From NCBI RefSeq assembly GCF_003326795.1, contig NZ_JPWI01000006.1, positions 186,001-250,000 on the forward strand: a DNA stretch of 64,000 nt, read 5' to 3'. Below the pieces are notes generated by a model. The model searched no databases. It worked only from the letters and a program-made list of their open reading frames with translations, and was not told the DNA's origin. This document shows positions 45,137 through 54,082 of this stretch, piece by piece. This DNA is from Thalassospira profundimaris (GTDB taxonomy: Bacteria; Pseudomonadota; Alphaproteobacteria; Rhodospirillales; Thalassospiraceae). Every line of letters begins with the position of its first letter. Position 1 is the first letter of the stretch. The translations under genes were made by a program, and so were the position numbers.

Positions 45137-45823
45137 ATGGGTTTGATTTTCCAGCCTGCCGAACCGACGACCATTCCGGTTCAGGATTCCGACGATCTTT
45201 TCCCGGTTAACCGCATTTTCTGCATCGGAAAAAACTATGCCGATCACGTTCGTGAAATGGGATCGGACCCGTCTGATACGCCGCCATGTGTGTTCATGAA
45301 ACCGACCGGTTGTCTGGTGGTCGGTGATGGTGATCTGCCTTATCCGTCAGCAACCGAAGATCTGCATTATGAAGGTGAACTTGTCGTTGCCCTGTCAAAG
45401 GGGGGCAAAAATCTTGACCGTGCCGCGGTTGAGGATGCGATTTTCGGGTATGGGGCAGGTCTTGATATGACCCGCCGTGACGTTCAGGCAGGCCTCAAGG
45501 AACGCCGTCTGCCGTGGGATATGGCCAAGTCGTTTGACGGCTGTGCCGCAATCTCTGCGCTTAAGCCCAAAGCAGATGCAGGCAATCCGCATGCGACCAG
45601 TCTGAAACTGTCGGTCAATGGCAATGTCCGTCAGAACGACACCACGGCCAAGATGATCTGGCCGGTGATTGATGCGCTTGTTCATCTATCGACCCTGATC
45701 GAACTGAAACCCGGTGACTTGCTGTTTACCGGAACGCCCGAGGGCGTTGGTCAGGTGGTTCGCGGTGACCGCATGGATCTGGCGATTGAGGGTGTCGCTA
45801 CACTGTCAGTGACGTTGAAATAG
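45137..45823 (+). CDS. Fumarylacetoacetate hydrolase-family protein (fumarylpyruvate hydrolase-like)
   Basis: A 228-residue metal-dependent hydrolase or decarboxylase. Visible signs: FCIGKNYADHVREMG, FMKPTGCLVVGDG, the metal ligands in HYEGELVVAL (E-x-E), YGAGLDMTRRDVQ and the LLFTGTPEGVGQV loop. The family cleaves C-C bonds of acylpyruvates in aromatic or other pathways. The short form lacks the N-terminal SH3 of true fumarylacetoacetase. AAGGAG precedes the ATG. The next gene is 76 bases on. Confidence 0.9.
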   Translation: MGLIFQPAEPTTIPVQDSDDLFPVNRIFCIGKNYADHVREMGSDPSDTPPCVFMKPTGCLVVGDGDLPYPSATEDLHYEGELVVALSKGGKNLDRAAVEDAIFGYGAGLDMTRRDVQAGLKERRLPWDMAKSFDGCAAISALKPKADAGNPHATSLKLSVNGNVRQNDTTAKMIWPVIDALVHLSTLIELKPGDLLFTGTPEGVGQVVRGDRMDLAIEGVATLSVTLK

Positions 45824-45899
45824 ACGTCAGAACTTTTCGAAAATTTCCGGGGTCGTGGGGCAGGGGCCTTTCCCGAACAGGATTTGAACGGAGCCCGTT

Positions 45900-46697
45900 T
45901 TGAAAATTGTAAGTTGGAATATCAATTCCGTCCGCCTGCGCATCGAGCAGGTCATCAAATTTCTTGAAGATCAGCAACCCGATGCGCTGTGTCTTCAGGA
46001 ACTGAAATGCCCGGATGAGCATTTCCCCCATGAGGCATTTGAGGCTGCTGGCTATGTTCATCGTCATAACCACGGTATGAAAAGCTATAACGGGGTGGCG
46101 ATTGTTTCACGAATGCCTTTCGTCGAAACTGACATCAAGCATTTCTGTGGCAAGGAAGATCGCCGTCACTGCATGGCGAAATTCGAAAATGGGGTCGAGC
46201 TGCACAATTTCTATATCCCGGCGGGCGGTGATGAACCCGATCCGGCGATCAACGAGAAATTTGCCCACAAGCTGTCCTTTATCGACGAGATGACCACCTG
46301 GTGGACCGACCGTCGTGCTGCTGATCCGAACCGCAAGGCCGTTCTGGTTGGCGATTTCAACATTGCCCCGTCAGAGAACGACGTCTGGTCGCACAAGCAG
46401 CTTCTTCGGGTCGTCAGCCACACACCGATCGAGGTCGAAATTCTTGAGAAGTTCCGCCAGTCAGGCGACTTCATTGATTCAGTACGCGAAGTTGTTCCGG
46501 AACCCGAAAAGCTGTTTAGCTGGTGGAGCTATCGTTCTCGTGACTGGCGCGGCAGTAACAAGGGACGTCGTCTGGATCATGTCTGGATGACCCCGAATAT
46601 GGCCGGGACGGTCCGAACAGCATCGGTCTATGACCTTGCACGTGACTGGGAAAAACCATCCGATCACGCGCCGGTGGTTGTGGAATTCAACCTGTAA
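45900..46697 (+). CDS. xth: Exodeoxyribonuclease III
   Basis: AP endonuclease and 3'-5' exonuclease for base-excision repair. 265 residues beginning MKIVSWNINSVRLR from a TTG start at 45900, supported by GGAG a few bases before. Catalytic residues are visible: WNIN, Glu in LQELKCPDE, HNFYIPAG, GDFNIAP, and DHAPVV at the end. An XthA-type member without extra domains. Confidence 0.95.
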   Translation: MKIVSWNINSVRLRIEQVIKFLEDQQPDALCLQELKCPDEHFPHEAFEAAGYVHRHNHGMKSYNGVAIVSRMPFVETDIKHFCGKEDRRHCMAKFENGVELHNFYIPAGGDEPDPAINEKFAHKLSFIDEMTTWWTDRRAADPNRKAVLVGDFNIAPSENDVWSHKQLLRVVSHTPIEVEILEKFRQSGDFIDSVREVVPEPEKLFSWWSYRSRDWRGSNKGRRLDHVWMTPNMAGTVRTASVYDLARDWEKPSDHAPVVVEFNL

Positions 46698-46720
46698 CCA
46701 GATCGCGTTTCGATTGAGTG

Positions 46721-46756
46721 AAAACAGCGGGCCGGGGAAACCTAGTCCGCTGTTTT
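46721..46756 (+). terminator. Intrinsic terminator after xth
   Basis: AAAACAGCGG (46721-46730) pairs with CCGCTGTTTT (46747-46756) around a 16-base loop. Confidence 0.75.
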
Positions 46757-46893
46757 GTCATGTAAAATAACTTGGCAAAATAACTTGATTGTTGTGCTGA
46801 TCGGCGCAACTCTTTTGCTTGAACGCAACCAAACATATACCCATGTGGTCAATGTCGGATTGTTTTGGTGGCAAATTAAGCAGGATACGGGCA

Positions 46894-47736
46894 ATGAAAA
46901 AGATACTGATTGGTTTGGCAGCGATCATCGTTCTGGTCGTGGGCGGACTTGTATATGTCTATGTCAATCTCGATGATATCGTCAAAACGACCATCGAAAA
47001 GGCCGGAACGCGTGTGACCCTGGCGGAAGTGACCGTTGATGGTGTGACGATCGAACCCACACAAAATACGGCAGGCATCACGGGGCTGGTTGTTGGTAAT
47101 CCCGAAGGGTTCAAGACGGATTATGCCTTCTCGCTAGGCAATATTTCGGTGCGCCTTGACGGAACAACGCTGACCAGTGACACCATTCGTATTATCGAAG
47201 TCGTTGTCGATGCGCCAAGTGTTACCTATGAACTTGGCAATGGCAGCTCGAACATCGCAACCATTCAGCGCAATGTTGAAAGTTTTGTCCAGCGTGTTTC
47301 GGGACCGACCGGCGCAGGTGGTGCAGATGGGGCGACGGATACAGCTGCCAGCGAAGAAGCCGGTTCGAGCACCAAAATTATCATTGATGACGTATATGTT
47401 CGTAACGGCAATGTCGGTGTGTCAGCAGCTTTGCTGCAGGGTAAAAAGCTTTCAGCAAGCCTTCCGGAAATTCATCTTGAAGATGTTGGCAAGGACGATG
47501 GCGGCGCAACTCCGGCAGAAGTTGCTAGTGAAATTCTGACCGCAATCAACGCGTCAGTCTTCAAGGCCGTTTCGAGTTTGAATGTTGACGGTCTGCTGCA
47601 GGGCGTTGGCGATCTTGGCAAAGGTGTCGTTGGTGCTGTTGGGGGCGCTGCGAGCACAGGTGGCTCGTCGGTCAAGGATGGTGCCGAAGCACTTGGTGGA
47701 GCAGTCAAAGGGCTGTTTGGCGGATCATCTGATTGA
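46894..47736 (+). CDS. AsmA/DUF748-like membrane-anchored protein
   Basis: A 280-residue protein with one N-terminal membrane helix (about 4-22) and a periplasmic beta-rich part: VTLAEVTVDGVTIEP, LVVGNPEGFKTDYAF and IRIIEVVVDAPSVTYE recall the repeats of AsmA and DUF748 proteins. Alanine/glycine-rich C-terminal stretch (about 235-280). AGGATACGG lies before the ATG; an upstream in-frame ATG at 46819 is rejected because it would put polar residues before the helix. Function in the envelope is unknown. Confidence 0.75.
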   Translation: MKKILIGLAAIIVLVVGGLVYVYVNLDDIVKTTIEKAGTRVTLAEVTVDGVTIEPTQNTAGITGLVVGNPEGFKTDYAFSLGNISVRLDGTTLTSDTIRIIEVVVDAPSVTYELGNGSSNIATIQRNVESFVQRVSGPTGAGGADGATDTAASEEAGSSTKIIIDDVYVRNGNVGVSAALLQGKKLSASLPEIHLEDVGKDDGGATPAEVASEILTAINASVFKAVSSLNVDGLLQGVGDLGKGVVGAVGGAASTGGSSVKDGAEALGGAVKGLFGGSSD

Positions 47737-48208
47737 TCTGTCTGATCACCATTGAGCGTTGAAAATCCGGGGCCTGATCAGGTGGCAAGTCTGATCAGGC
47801 CTTTTTCGTGTTGGTCGCGCAGTGTTTTGTGGTTTTCCGGTCGATGATTGGGCCGTTAAACCGTTGCGGTGCGGGCACCTGCGCAGGGATTGGAACCGAA
47901 AAGATTATGAATTTTCTCTATCCCACTGCTTTTTTTCATGAAATTGACTTCTATATATTCTTGGATAGGGGTAATTATATCCCCCTCATATCGTTTTGGG
48001 GCATTGGGGCGTGAGTACAAGTTACGTGTCAAAATTCGGGGTCAGGTCTGTGATCTGATCGACTGCAACAACGATATGGTGCAAGTGACAGGCAAAAAAT
48101 GACCTGTCTGGTGGTTGTCATAATCCATTGAAGTCCGGTTTGATGATAACCACCGAAACGAAATTGGGATTGGGATAAAGAATGTCGGTCAGACAAGGAG
48201 TAACACCG
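47737..48208. other. 472-base intergenic region
   Basis: After the terminator it is AT-rich around 47905-48000 (for example TTATATCCCCCTCATATCG), perhaps the promoter of the OmpA lipoprotein. No small gene or RNA is recognised. Confidence 0.5.
47771..47806 (+). terminator. Intrinsic terminator
   Basis: GGCCTGATCAG (47771-47781) pairs with CTGATCAGGCC (47791-47801), followed by TTTTT. Confidence 0.85.
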
Positions 48209-49057
48209 ATGAAAGCTAAACTGCTCGCCGTTGTTTCCGCCGCAGCCTTTCTGAGCGCGTGCGCAAATATGAACATTCCAGGGGTGCGTGATATGGCTGA
48301 CGAAGGGTCGGCATTTGATGCAGCTCTTCACCAGAATTACGCTGATCTCGCACAGGCCGAGTATGACGAAGCCGATTGGAGCGATGCACGTTACTTCACC
48401 AGCCGTTCGAAAATGGCTGCGATGAGCCAGGATACCGGCCCGCAGATGATTTCCGAACGTACCCTGCCAGCAGGCACCGAAGGCGAAGTGGAAGTTGCAC
48501 GTAGCGACCTGATGGCGGCACTTGATGCCGGTGGTCGTGAAAAGGCTGCAACGGCCGCTGCGCGTGCACAGTCGAGCTTCGACTGCTGGTTGCAGGAACT
48601 TGAAGAAAACATTCAGCAGGAAGACATCGACAACTGCCGTTCTGCTTTCTATCAGGCACTCGCCATCGTTCAGGCTGAACTCGACACCGCACCGGCCCCG
48701 ATGGCTGCAATGCCGATGCCGGTTCCGATGAATGTCTATTTCGGCTTTGACAGTGCTGCAATCGACACCAAAGGCATGTCGGTCATCGACGGTATTGTCG
48801 AAGCATATGGCAAATATGAACCGGCATCGATCAGCCTGGTTGCCTATGCCGACCGTGCAGGCGATGCGATGTATAACGACATCCTTGCAAAATCGCGTGT
48901 TGATGCCGTTGTGAAAGCACTTCGTGACGGCGGTGTGCCGGCAAGCAAGCTTGCGATTAGCATCAGCGGCGAAGCCAATGTTCCGGTTTCCACCGATGAT
49001 GGTGTTGCCGAGCAGGGCAACCGTGTTGTCGTTGTCACCTTTAGCGACGGCATGTAA
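48209..49057 (+). CDS. OmpA-family lipoprotein
   Basis: A 282-residue lipoprotein. Signal with lipobox LSAC (Cys near residue 18), a helical middle, a short AAMPMPVPM linker and a C-terminal OmpA-like domain (about 175-282): VYFGFDSAAIDTKG, YADRAGDAMYNDILAKSRVDAV, GEANVP. The D and R residues for peptidoglycan binding are present (YADRAG; R near AKSRVD). AAGGAG precedes ATG 48209; the in-frame ATG at 48182 lacks it. It probably ties the outer membrane to the wall. In an operon with the Pmp3-like gene 30 bases downstream. Confidence 0.92.
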   Translation: MKAKLLAVVSAAAFLSACANMNIPGVRDMADEGSAFDAALHQNYADLAQAEYDEADWSDARYFTSRSKMAAMSQDTGPQMISERTLPAGTEGEVEVARSDLMAALDAGGREKAATAAARAQSSFDCWLQELEENIQQEDIDNCRSAFYQALAIVQAELDTAPAPMAAMPMPVPMNVYFGFDSAAIDTKGMSVIDGIVEAYGKYEPASISLVAYADRAGDAMYNDILAKSRVDAVVKALRDGGVPASKLAISISGEANVPVSTDDGVAEQGNRVVVVTFSDGM

Positions 49058-49087
49058 GCGCGTCCAAGCAACAAGGGGATCACATCC

Positions 49088-49285
49088 ATGCGTCTTTTGA
49101 TCGCACTTCTTCTGCCCTGGTTACTGTTCTTCACCATCGGACGTCCTATTGCAGGAATTATCTGCCTCATCTTGCAGATAACTGTGGTTGGTTGGGTTCC
49201 GGCTGCGATCTGGGCGGTCTATTCTCTTAGCCAGTATAATACTGACAAGAAAATCAGCAGTGCCATGGGTGGCGGTCAGGAATAA
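49088..49285 (+). CDS. YqaE/Pmp3-family membrane peptide
   Basis: A 65-residue two-helix membrane protein with GRPIAGIICLILQITVVGWVPAAIWAVYSL, the Pmp3 signature (a stress-induced small protein affecting membrane potential in yeast and plants). AAGGGGAT lies before the ATG. It follows the OmpA lipoprotein by 30 bases, so co-transcription is likely. Confidence 0.88.
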   Translation: MRLLIALLLPWLLFFTIGRPIAGIICLILQITVVGWVPAAIWAVYSLSQYNTDKKISSAMGGGQE

Positions 49286-49330
49286 CTGACACTGTCTGTG
49301 CTGCGTGGCAGCCGGACATGAAATCCACGT

Positions 49331-49358
49331 AAAAGGCAGGCCTTGGGGCCTGCCTTTT
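49331..49358. terminator. Bidirectional terminator
   Basis: AAAAGGCAGGCC (49331-49342) pairs with GGCCTGCCTTTT (49347-49358), between the Pmp3-like gene and the convergent small membrane gene. Confidence 0.88.
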
Positions 49359-49381
49359 ACATTTTAGGGACTGAATTAACC

Positions 49382-49612
49382 TTAGCGCAGGTGACGGCGA
49401 ACGCCGCCCACAAAGCGCGCAATCAGCCGTGAAACGATAAAACGGGTCAATGTGAAGCTGATGGCACCGGCTATTGCGGGCCAATACCATGCGGCGACCT
49501 CGGGACGGGTGCTTTGTTCAACCAGCCGATAAACCACAACGGCAATTGCGGTTGCGGCAAAGAAGGCTGTTCTTCTGCGATAACGGGCAATAAAGGGACC
49601 AAGCATCCACAT
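49382..49612 (-). CDS. Small membrane protein coupled to the dGTPase gene
   Basis: A 76-residue basic membrane protein with hydrophobic segments at about 14-30 and 44-66 and arginine-rich ends. No recognisable family. The ATG follows the stop of the dGTPase gene by only three bases (TAA CTG ATG on the minus strand), so its translation is probably coupled to dgt. It lacks a ribosome site of its own. The call rests on the hydrophobic profile and position. Confidence 0.5.
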   Translation of the reverse strand: MWMLGPFIARYRRRTAFFAATAIAVVVYRLVEQSTRPEVAAWYWPAIAGAISFTLTRFIVSRLIARFVGGVRRHLR

Positions 49613-49615
49613 CAG

Positions 49616-50950
49616 TTAGTGCTGTCCGCCGCCAATGTCGCGCGCCAGCCGGGCCGCAAAATCATCTGTCATGCCCGACACATAATCAAGGATCACCAGA
49701 TACAAATCATAAAGCGATGCACCAACCGGCATCGCGTCATTGCCAATCAGTTCGCGTACGCGCCCGGCACGATATGGAAGGTCCGCTTCGGAACCGGCAT
49801 TGTGAACCTCAAGCGCGGTCTTGCAGAAGGTGTCAAGCAGGGTTTCCAGATGGGCAAAGGCCCCCACTTCAATCTGAACCTTGCGGCGGTTCAGAATGAT
49901 CTGCTTTTCCGAGAATGACTTTGCTGTCGTGATCAACTCGTTATAGGGACCACTTGCACAGGCCAGAAGGTCACCTTTCCACTCACCTGCCAGAAGGGCG
50001 TCCTCGTTGGCGACGAAGGCATCCACCAGCGCAGCAAGAATCCCGGTCATGATTTTGCCACGCAGGAACGAGATTTTGCGACTGGCATTGGGTTCGCGGT
50101 CATATTCCGCCGGAAGATCACCCGCGATACAGGGACGAAGCATTTCTTCAAGAACCCGGAAATCGACCAGTTCAAGTTCCACCCCGTCTTCGATATCGAT
50201 CAGGGCATAGCAAGCATCGTCAGCGGCCTCGACCAGATAAACCAGCGGATGGCGGCAAAATGACTGATCACCGGTGCGGATCAGGCCCGTGGCGTCGGCG
50301 ACTTCTTCAAGCAGGGAAAATTCCTTTTGGAAGGCGCCAAATTTCTTTTTCTGCGGGAAGGGGCTGCCCGATGCAGACCAGGGATACTTCAGGAAGCTTG
50401 CCAGTGTCGCATAGGTCAAACGCATCCCGCCATCATACAGACCAGTCCGTTTGTTGGTCAGAAGCCGGAACCCTTGAGCATTTCCTTCATAGGTGGTCAG
50501 ATCGGCGAACTGTTCGGCGGTCAGACTGCGGGTAAAAGAAGGATCGGCATCAATGAACCATTGGCGGATCGCATATTCCCCGGCATGACCAAAAGGCGGG
50601 TTGCCGATATCGTGACACAGTGCGGCGGCCTGAACGATCGCGGCCATATGGTCGGGATCAATCGTATCGGGAAGACTGCCTTTTTCATGTAAACGATGAC
50701 CAATCATCAAGCCCAGCGAACGTCCGATACATGAGACCTCAAGGCTATGGGTCAGGCGGGTATGCACATTGTCATTTTCCGGCAGCGGATGAACCTGCGT
50801 CTTGCGTTGCAGGCGGCGGAAAGCTGAAGAAAAGATGATGCGGTCATAATCCTTGTGAAAGTCGGATCGACCAAACGCCCCGACACTGGAATGACGGGTG
50901 CCAAGCCGGGCGGGTGACAACAGTTTTTGCCAGTTCATCATCGCGGTCAT
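49616..50950 (-). CDS. dGTP triphosphohydrolase-like protein (HD domain)
   Basis: A 444-residue dNTP triphosphohydrolase that removes triphosphate from deoxynucleotides. HD motifs: RLTHSLEVSCIGRSLG (the first His), AAALCHDIGNPPFGHAGE (His-Asp), and FDxD-type residues later (EAADDACYALIDIEDGVEL). Alternative ATG codons lie 9 and 12 bases downstream of 50950; the first with upstream GAAGG is kept. Related to dGTPase of type I; substrate range is unknown. Downstream is a small membrane gene. Confidence 0.92.
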   Translation of the reverse strand: MTAMMNWQKLLSPARLGTRHSSVGAFGRSDFHKDYDRIIFSSAFRRLQRKTQVHPLPENDNVHTRLTHSLEVSCIGRSLGLMIGHRLHEKGSLPDTIDPDHMAAIVQAAALCHDIGNPPFGHAGEYAIRQWFIDADPSFTRSLTAEQFADLTTYEGNAQGFRLLTNKRTGLYDGGMRLTYATLASFLKYPWSASGSPFPQKKKFGAFQKEFSLLEEVADATGLIRTGDQSFCRHPLVYLVEAADDACYALIDIEDGVELELVDFRVLEEMLRPCIAGDLPAEYDREPNASRKISFLRGKIMTGILAALVDAFVANEDALLAGEWKGDLLACASGPYNELITTAKSFSEKQIILNRRKVQIEVGAFAHLETLLDTFCKTALEVHNAGSEADLPYRAGRVRELIGNDAMPVGASLYDLYLVILDYVSGMTDDFAARLARDIGGGQH

Positions 50951-51055
50951 GGTGTATCGGGCCTTCCCGTTCGTTCACAGGTTCTTTCACATGTGGGGCC
51001 TTTATGCCCGTTGTTGGTAAATAAGCATTTTAAATTTTGCGATTTCCCAAAAGAA

Positions 51056-51081
51056 AACGGCGCATCTTTTGATGCGCCGTT
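51056..51081 (-). terminator. Intrinsic terminator after htpG
   Basis: AACGGCGCATC (51056-51066) pairs with GATGCGCCGTT (51071-51081), TTTT loop; on the minus strand a T-rich TTTTCTTTT follows. Confidence 0.88.
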
Positions 51082-51107
51082 GATAATGTCGGGTCGTCTA
51101 TCAGGTG

Positions 51108-52988
51108 TCAGGCACCCAGACCTTTTTCCATGATCAGATCAAGGCGACGGGCAAAGCTGACCGGGTCGGGCAGGGCTTCGCCTTCAAGAATGCGGGCCTG
51201 ATCCAGCAGAAGCAAAGCGGCGTCATTGAGGATCGGTGCCTTGGCATCCTTGATCGCAACGTCAGACAGCTTTTTGATCAGGCTGTGTTTCGGATTGATT
51301 TCAAGAATGCGCGGGCTGATTTCATCAACACGGTTGTGTTGTTTCATCAGGCGTTCCATGCGCAAATCCATACCGGTTTCATCGGCGATCAGGCAGCAGG
51401 CCGAACTGGTCAGACGATCAGATTCGCGAACATCCTTAACACCGGTGCCAAGGGCGATCTTGATTGATGCAATCAGGGCATCAAGTGATGCATCACTTGC
51501 CGCGTCGTCCTTTTTCGCATCCTTGCTGTCATCCTTGTCGTCGGCTTTGACGTCATTAAGGTCTGCACCACCACGGGTTACCGATTTGAAGTCCTTTTCT
51601 TCAAACTGGCCAACCGATGGCATCCAGAATTCATCAACCGGATCAGTCAGAAGCAGAACTTCAATGCCTTTGGCTGCAAAGCCTTCAAGCTGCGGGCTGC
51701 GTTTAAGCGCATCAATGTCTTCGCCACTGATATAATAGATGGCCTTCTGGCCTTCTTTCATGCGTTCGACATATTCGGCCAACGTGGTCCAGCCATCACC
51801 CTTGGTCGAGCGGAATTTGGCGATTTTGAGGATGCGGGCACGGTTCGACTGATCTTCGTAGAGGCCTTCCTTGACGACGGCACCAAAGTTTTCCCAGAAC
51901 TTTTCGAACCCTTCACTGTCTTTCTTGGCAGCGGTTTCAAGTTCGGACAGGACTTTCTTGGTCAGGCCGTTTTTGATCTTGGTCAGGACGGGATTGTGCT
52001 GAAGCATCTCACGCGAGACGTTAAGCGGCAGGTCCTGACTGTCGACCACACCCGATACAAAGCGCAGCCACGGCGGAAGAAGTTCGTCTGCGCCCTCGGT
52101 AATAAAGACCTTTCGAACATACAGTTTCAGATGGCCTTTGCGCTGCGGATCATAAAGATCAAACGGGCGCATGGTCGGCAGATACAGAAGACCGGTATAT
52201 TCAATCGCGCCTTCGGCCTGATAGTGGATGGTTTTCCAGGGATCGTCGAAGGCATGGGAATTGTGTTTATAGAATTCCTTGTATTGCTCGTCGGTGACAT
52301 CTGATTTCGGGCGCGTCCAAAGGGCGGATGCCTCGTTCAGCGTTTCGTCTCCGTCGGCTTTCATCAGGACAACCGGGATACCGATATGATCGGAATAGGT
52401 TTTGACGATGTGGCGCAGGCGATATTCTTCGGTAAATTCCTTGAATTCGTCAGTCAGATGCAGGGTGATCTGTGTGCCGCGGCCTTCCATCTCGGTTTCG
52501 GCGATGGTGTATTCGCCCTTGCCGTCCGATGACCATTTCCATGCCTGATCCTCGCCAGCCTTTCGACTTACGACATCGACCTGACTTGCCACCATGAAGG
52601 CGGAATAGAAACCGACACCAAACTGGCCAATCAGGTCAACATCCTTGGGATTGTCTGACTTTGATACGGCATCAAGGAACTTCGCGGTTCCCGAATTGGC
52701 AATGGTGCCAAGATTGTCAATCAGGTCTTCCTTGTTCATCCCGATCCCGTTATCGGCAATCGTCAGAACATTGCGAACATTATCCGTAAGCAGGCGGACC
52801 TTGAATTCAGCGTCGCCAGCGAGCAGTTCCGGTTTGGCAATTGCTTCGTAACGCAGCTTGTCGCACGCATCAGAAGCATTGGAGATCAGCTCGCGCAGGA
52901 AGATGTCCTTGTTCGAATAAAGGGAATGGACAACGATATCGAGCAGTCGACTGACCTCGGCCTCGAACCGCATTTTTTCTTCCGTCAT
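51108..52988 (-). CDS. htpG: Molecular chaperone HtpG (Hsp90)
   Basis: A 626-residue Hsp90. ATP-lid motifs: ELISNASDACDKLRYE, NGIGMNKEDLIDNLGTIANSG, GQFGVGFYSAFMVA. The middle domain has the catalytic arginine region (SREMLQHNPVL), and the C-terminal dimer domain is present. ATG 52988 lies after GGAG and AGAGGTC; the longer frame up to 53171 adds unrelated residues. A sigma-32-like promoter may lie upstream (53084-53113). Confidence 0.97.
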   Translation of the reverse strand: MTEEKMRFEAEVSRLLDIVVHSLYSNKDIFLRELISNASDACDKLRYEAIAKPELLAGDAEFKVRLLTDNVRNVLTIADNGIGMNKEDLIDNLGTIANSGTAKFLDAVSKSDNPKDVDLIGQFGVGFYSAFMVASQVDVVSRKAGEDQAWKWSSDGKGEYTIAETEMEGRGTQITLHLTDEFKEFTEEYRLRHIVKTYSDHIGIPVVLMKADGDETLNEASALWTRPKSDVTDEQYKEFYKHNSHAFDDPWKTIHYQAEGAIEYTGLLYLPTMRPFDLYDPQRKGHLKLYVRKVFITEGADELLPPWLRFVSGVVDSQDLPLNVSREMLQHNPVLTKIKNGLTKKVLSELETAAKKDSEGFEKFWENFGAVVKEGLYEDQSNRARILKIAKFRSTKGDGWTTLAEYVERMKEGQKAIYYISGEDIDALKRSPQLEGFAAKGIEVLLLTDPVDEFWMPSVGQFEEKDFKSVTRGGADLNDVKADDKDDSKDAKKDDAASDASLDALIASIKIALGTGVKDVRESDRLTSSACCLIADETGMDLRMERLMKQHNRVDEISPRILEINPKHSLIKKLSDVAIKDAKAPILNDAALLLLDQARILEGEALPDPVSFARRLDLIMEKGLGA

Positions 52989-53083
52989 GACCTCTTTTTT
53001 CTCCTGTAATTCAATGATCTGAGGACCTTCCCCTGATGAGGCAGAAGGCCAACCAACGCAATGGTCTGGTTTCGACCGAGCTT

Positions 53084-53113
53084 GATATGCGTCAACGCAC
53101 CTTGCAGCGCAAG
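53084..53113 (-). promoter_or_regulatory. Candidate heat-shock (RpoH) promoter for htpG
   Basis: On the minus strand CTTGCG (53113-53108), an 18-base gap and CATATC (53089-53084), loosely fitting the alphaproteobacterial sigma-32 pattern. Position relative to htpG (about 95 bases) is plausible. Confidence 0.35.
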
Positions 53114-53271
53114 TCCTGTATCCTAAGTATAAATATAGACGGTTTTTATCAGGGGCGTACAAACCAGACAATAACGCCCCTAAAAATCCCGGAACGGTAA
53201 AAGTTTCGGGGGTGAACGGCAGGGTGCAACGCCCTGCTTTGCGTCCAAGGCTTTAAACAGGAGGCCGTATC

Positions 53272-53598
53272 ATGAAGGTTCCCGTTCAAATCACCTACCG
53301 TGATGTTGATCAGTCTGATGCGCTTGACGAGCGTATCCGTTTCAAGGTGCAAAAACTGGAAGAAACCTTCGATCGCATGACAAGTTGTCATGTCGTGGTG
53401 GAACGACCCCATGCTTCCCATAACCATGGAAACCGCTTTGCCGTGCATTTCGGCATTAATGTGCCTGGCAAGGAAATCATGGTGAAGCGTGATAGCGCCG
53501 ATCATGCGCATGAGGATGTCTATATTGCGCTGAAAAACAGTTTCCAGGCGGCGCGTCGGCAGCTCAAGGAATATGCCGACAAGATGCGTAATCACTAA
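53272..53598 (+). CDS. hpf: Ribosome hibernation-promoting factor, short form
   Basis: A 108-residue HPF/RaiA-type protein with the beta-alpha-beta-beta-beta-alpha fold (VPVQITYRDVDQSD, VQKLEETFD, VVVERPH, EIMVKRDSADHAHEDVYIALKNSFQAARRQL). AGGAGG precedes the ATG. It is shorter than the long HPF (about 180-200 residues) typical of alphaproteobacteria, lacking the C-terminal dimerising domain, so it may act as an HPF or YfiA-like protein needing RMF for 100S dimers. Divergent from htpG, convergent with the ABM gene. Confidence 0.88.
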   Translation: MKVPVQITYRDVDQSDALDERIRFKVQKLEETFDRMTSCHVVVERPHASHNHGNRFAVHFGINVPGKEIMVKRDSADHAHEDVYIALKNSFQAARRQLKEYADKMRNH

Positions 53599-53624
53599 GG
53601 TTCCTGTTCGATATGGAAAGGCAG

Positions 53625-53654
53625 ACGGGGCGACCGGATGGTCGCCCCGTTTTG
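53625..53654 (+). terminator. Intrinsic terminator after hpf
   Basis: ACGGGGCGACC (53625-53635) pairs with GGTCGCCCCGT (53640-53650), followed by TTT. Confidence 0.85.
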
Positions 53655-53755
53655 CGTTTGGAAAACACTTTTGCACGGGTGGCGCAAAGGGGGGGCGCAA
53701 AGGGAGGTGCAGGGAATGTATCAGCCCGAAACTGCCGCGGGGGAGGCGGGGGAGC

Positions 53756-54082
53756 TCAAACAGTTCCGGACTGATACAGCACGGTGAAGCGGCCTGGTTT
53801 TGCAGCTTCAAGAAGGGGGCGCACGCGGTTCATATGTTCGGCAAAGCGCGGGGAGCCGGTCCAGTTGTCCAGATCGTCGCGGGATCGAAATCGTGACATA
53901 ATGACAAAGGATTCTCCGTCTTCGGCGGCATAAAACCGCCCGCCAATAAGACCTTCGATTTCCGGGGCGACGCTTTGCTGGAATTGTGTCTGGATTTCAA
54001 CAAAGCTGTCTTTCTGCCCGGCCTTTGGCGTCACCTTGCTAAGTGTGATGACTTCGTCACTTGGCGGGTTGGTTGGCGTCAT
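53756..54082 (-). CDS. Antibiotic biosynthesis monooxygenase (ABM)-domain protein
   Basis: A 108-residue dimeric alpha-beta barrel protein (ITLSKVTPKAGQKDSFVEIQTQF, IGGRFYAAEDGESFVIMSRFRSRDDLDNW). The family includes cofactor-free monooxygenases of quinones and phenols. ATG 54082 overlaps the stop of the FMN reductase gene (ATGA), with CGGAGGCC upstream, so translation is coupled. Its place in a SoxR-controlled unit suggests quinone or redox-cycler detoxification. Confidence 0.88.
   Translation of the reverse strand: MTPTNPPSDEVITLSKVTPKAGQKDSFVEIQTQFQQSVAPEIEGLIGGRFYAAEDGESFVIMSRFRSRDDLDNWTGSPRFAEHMNRVRPLLEAAKPGRFTVLYQSGTV

Noticed and set aside
51108-53171. Longer htpG frame up to 53171
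   Set aside because: The extra 61 residues are unlike HtpG, and ribosome sites precede ATG 52988.
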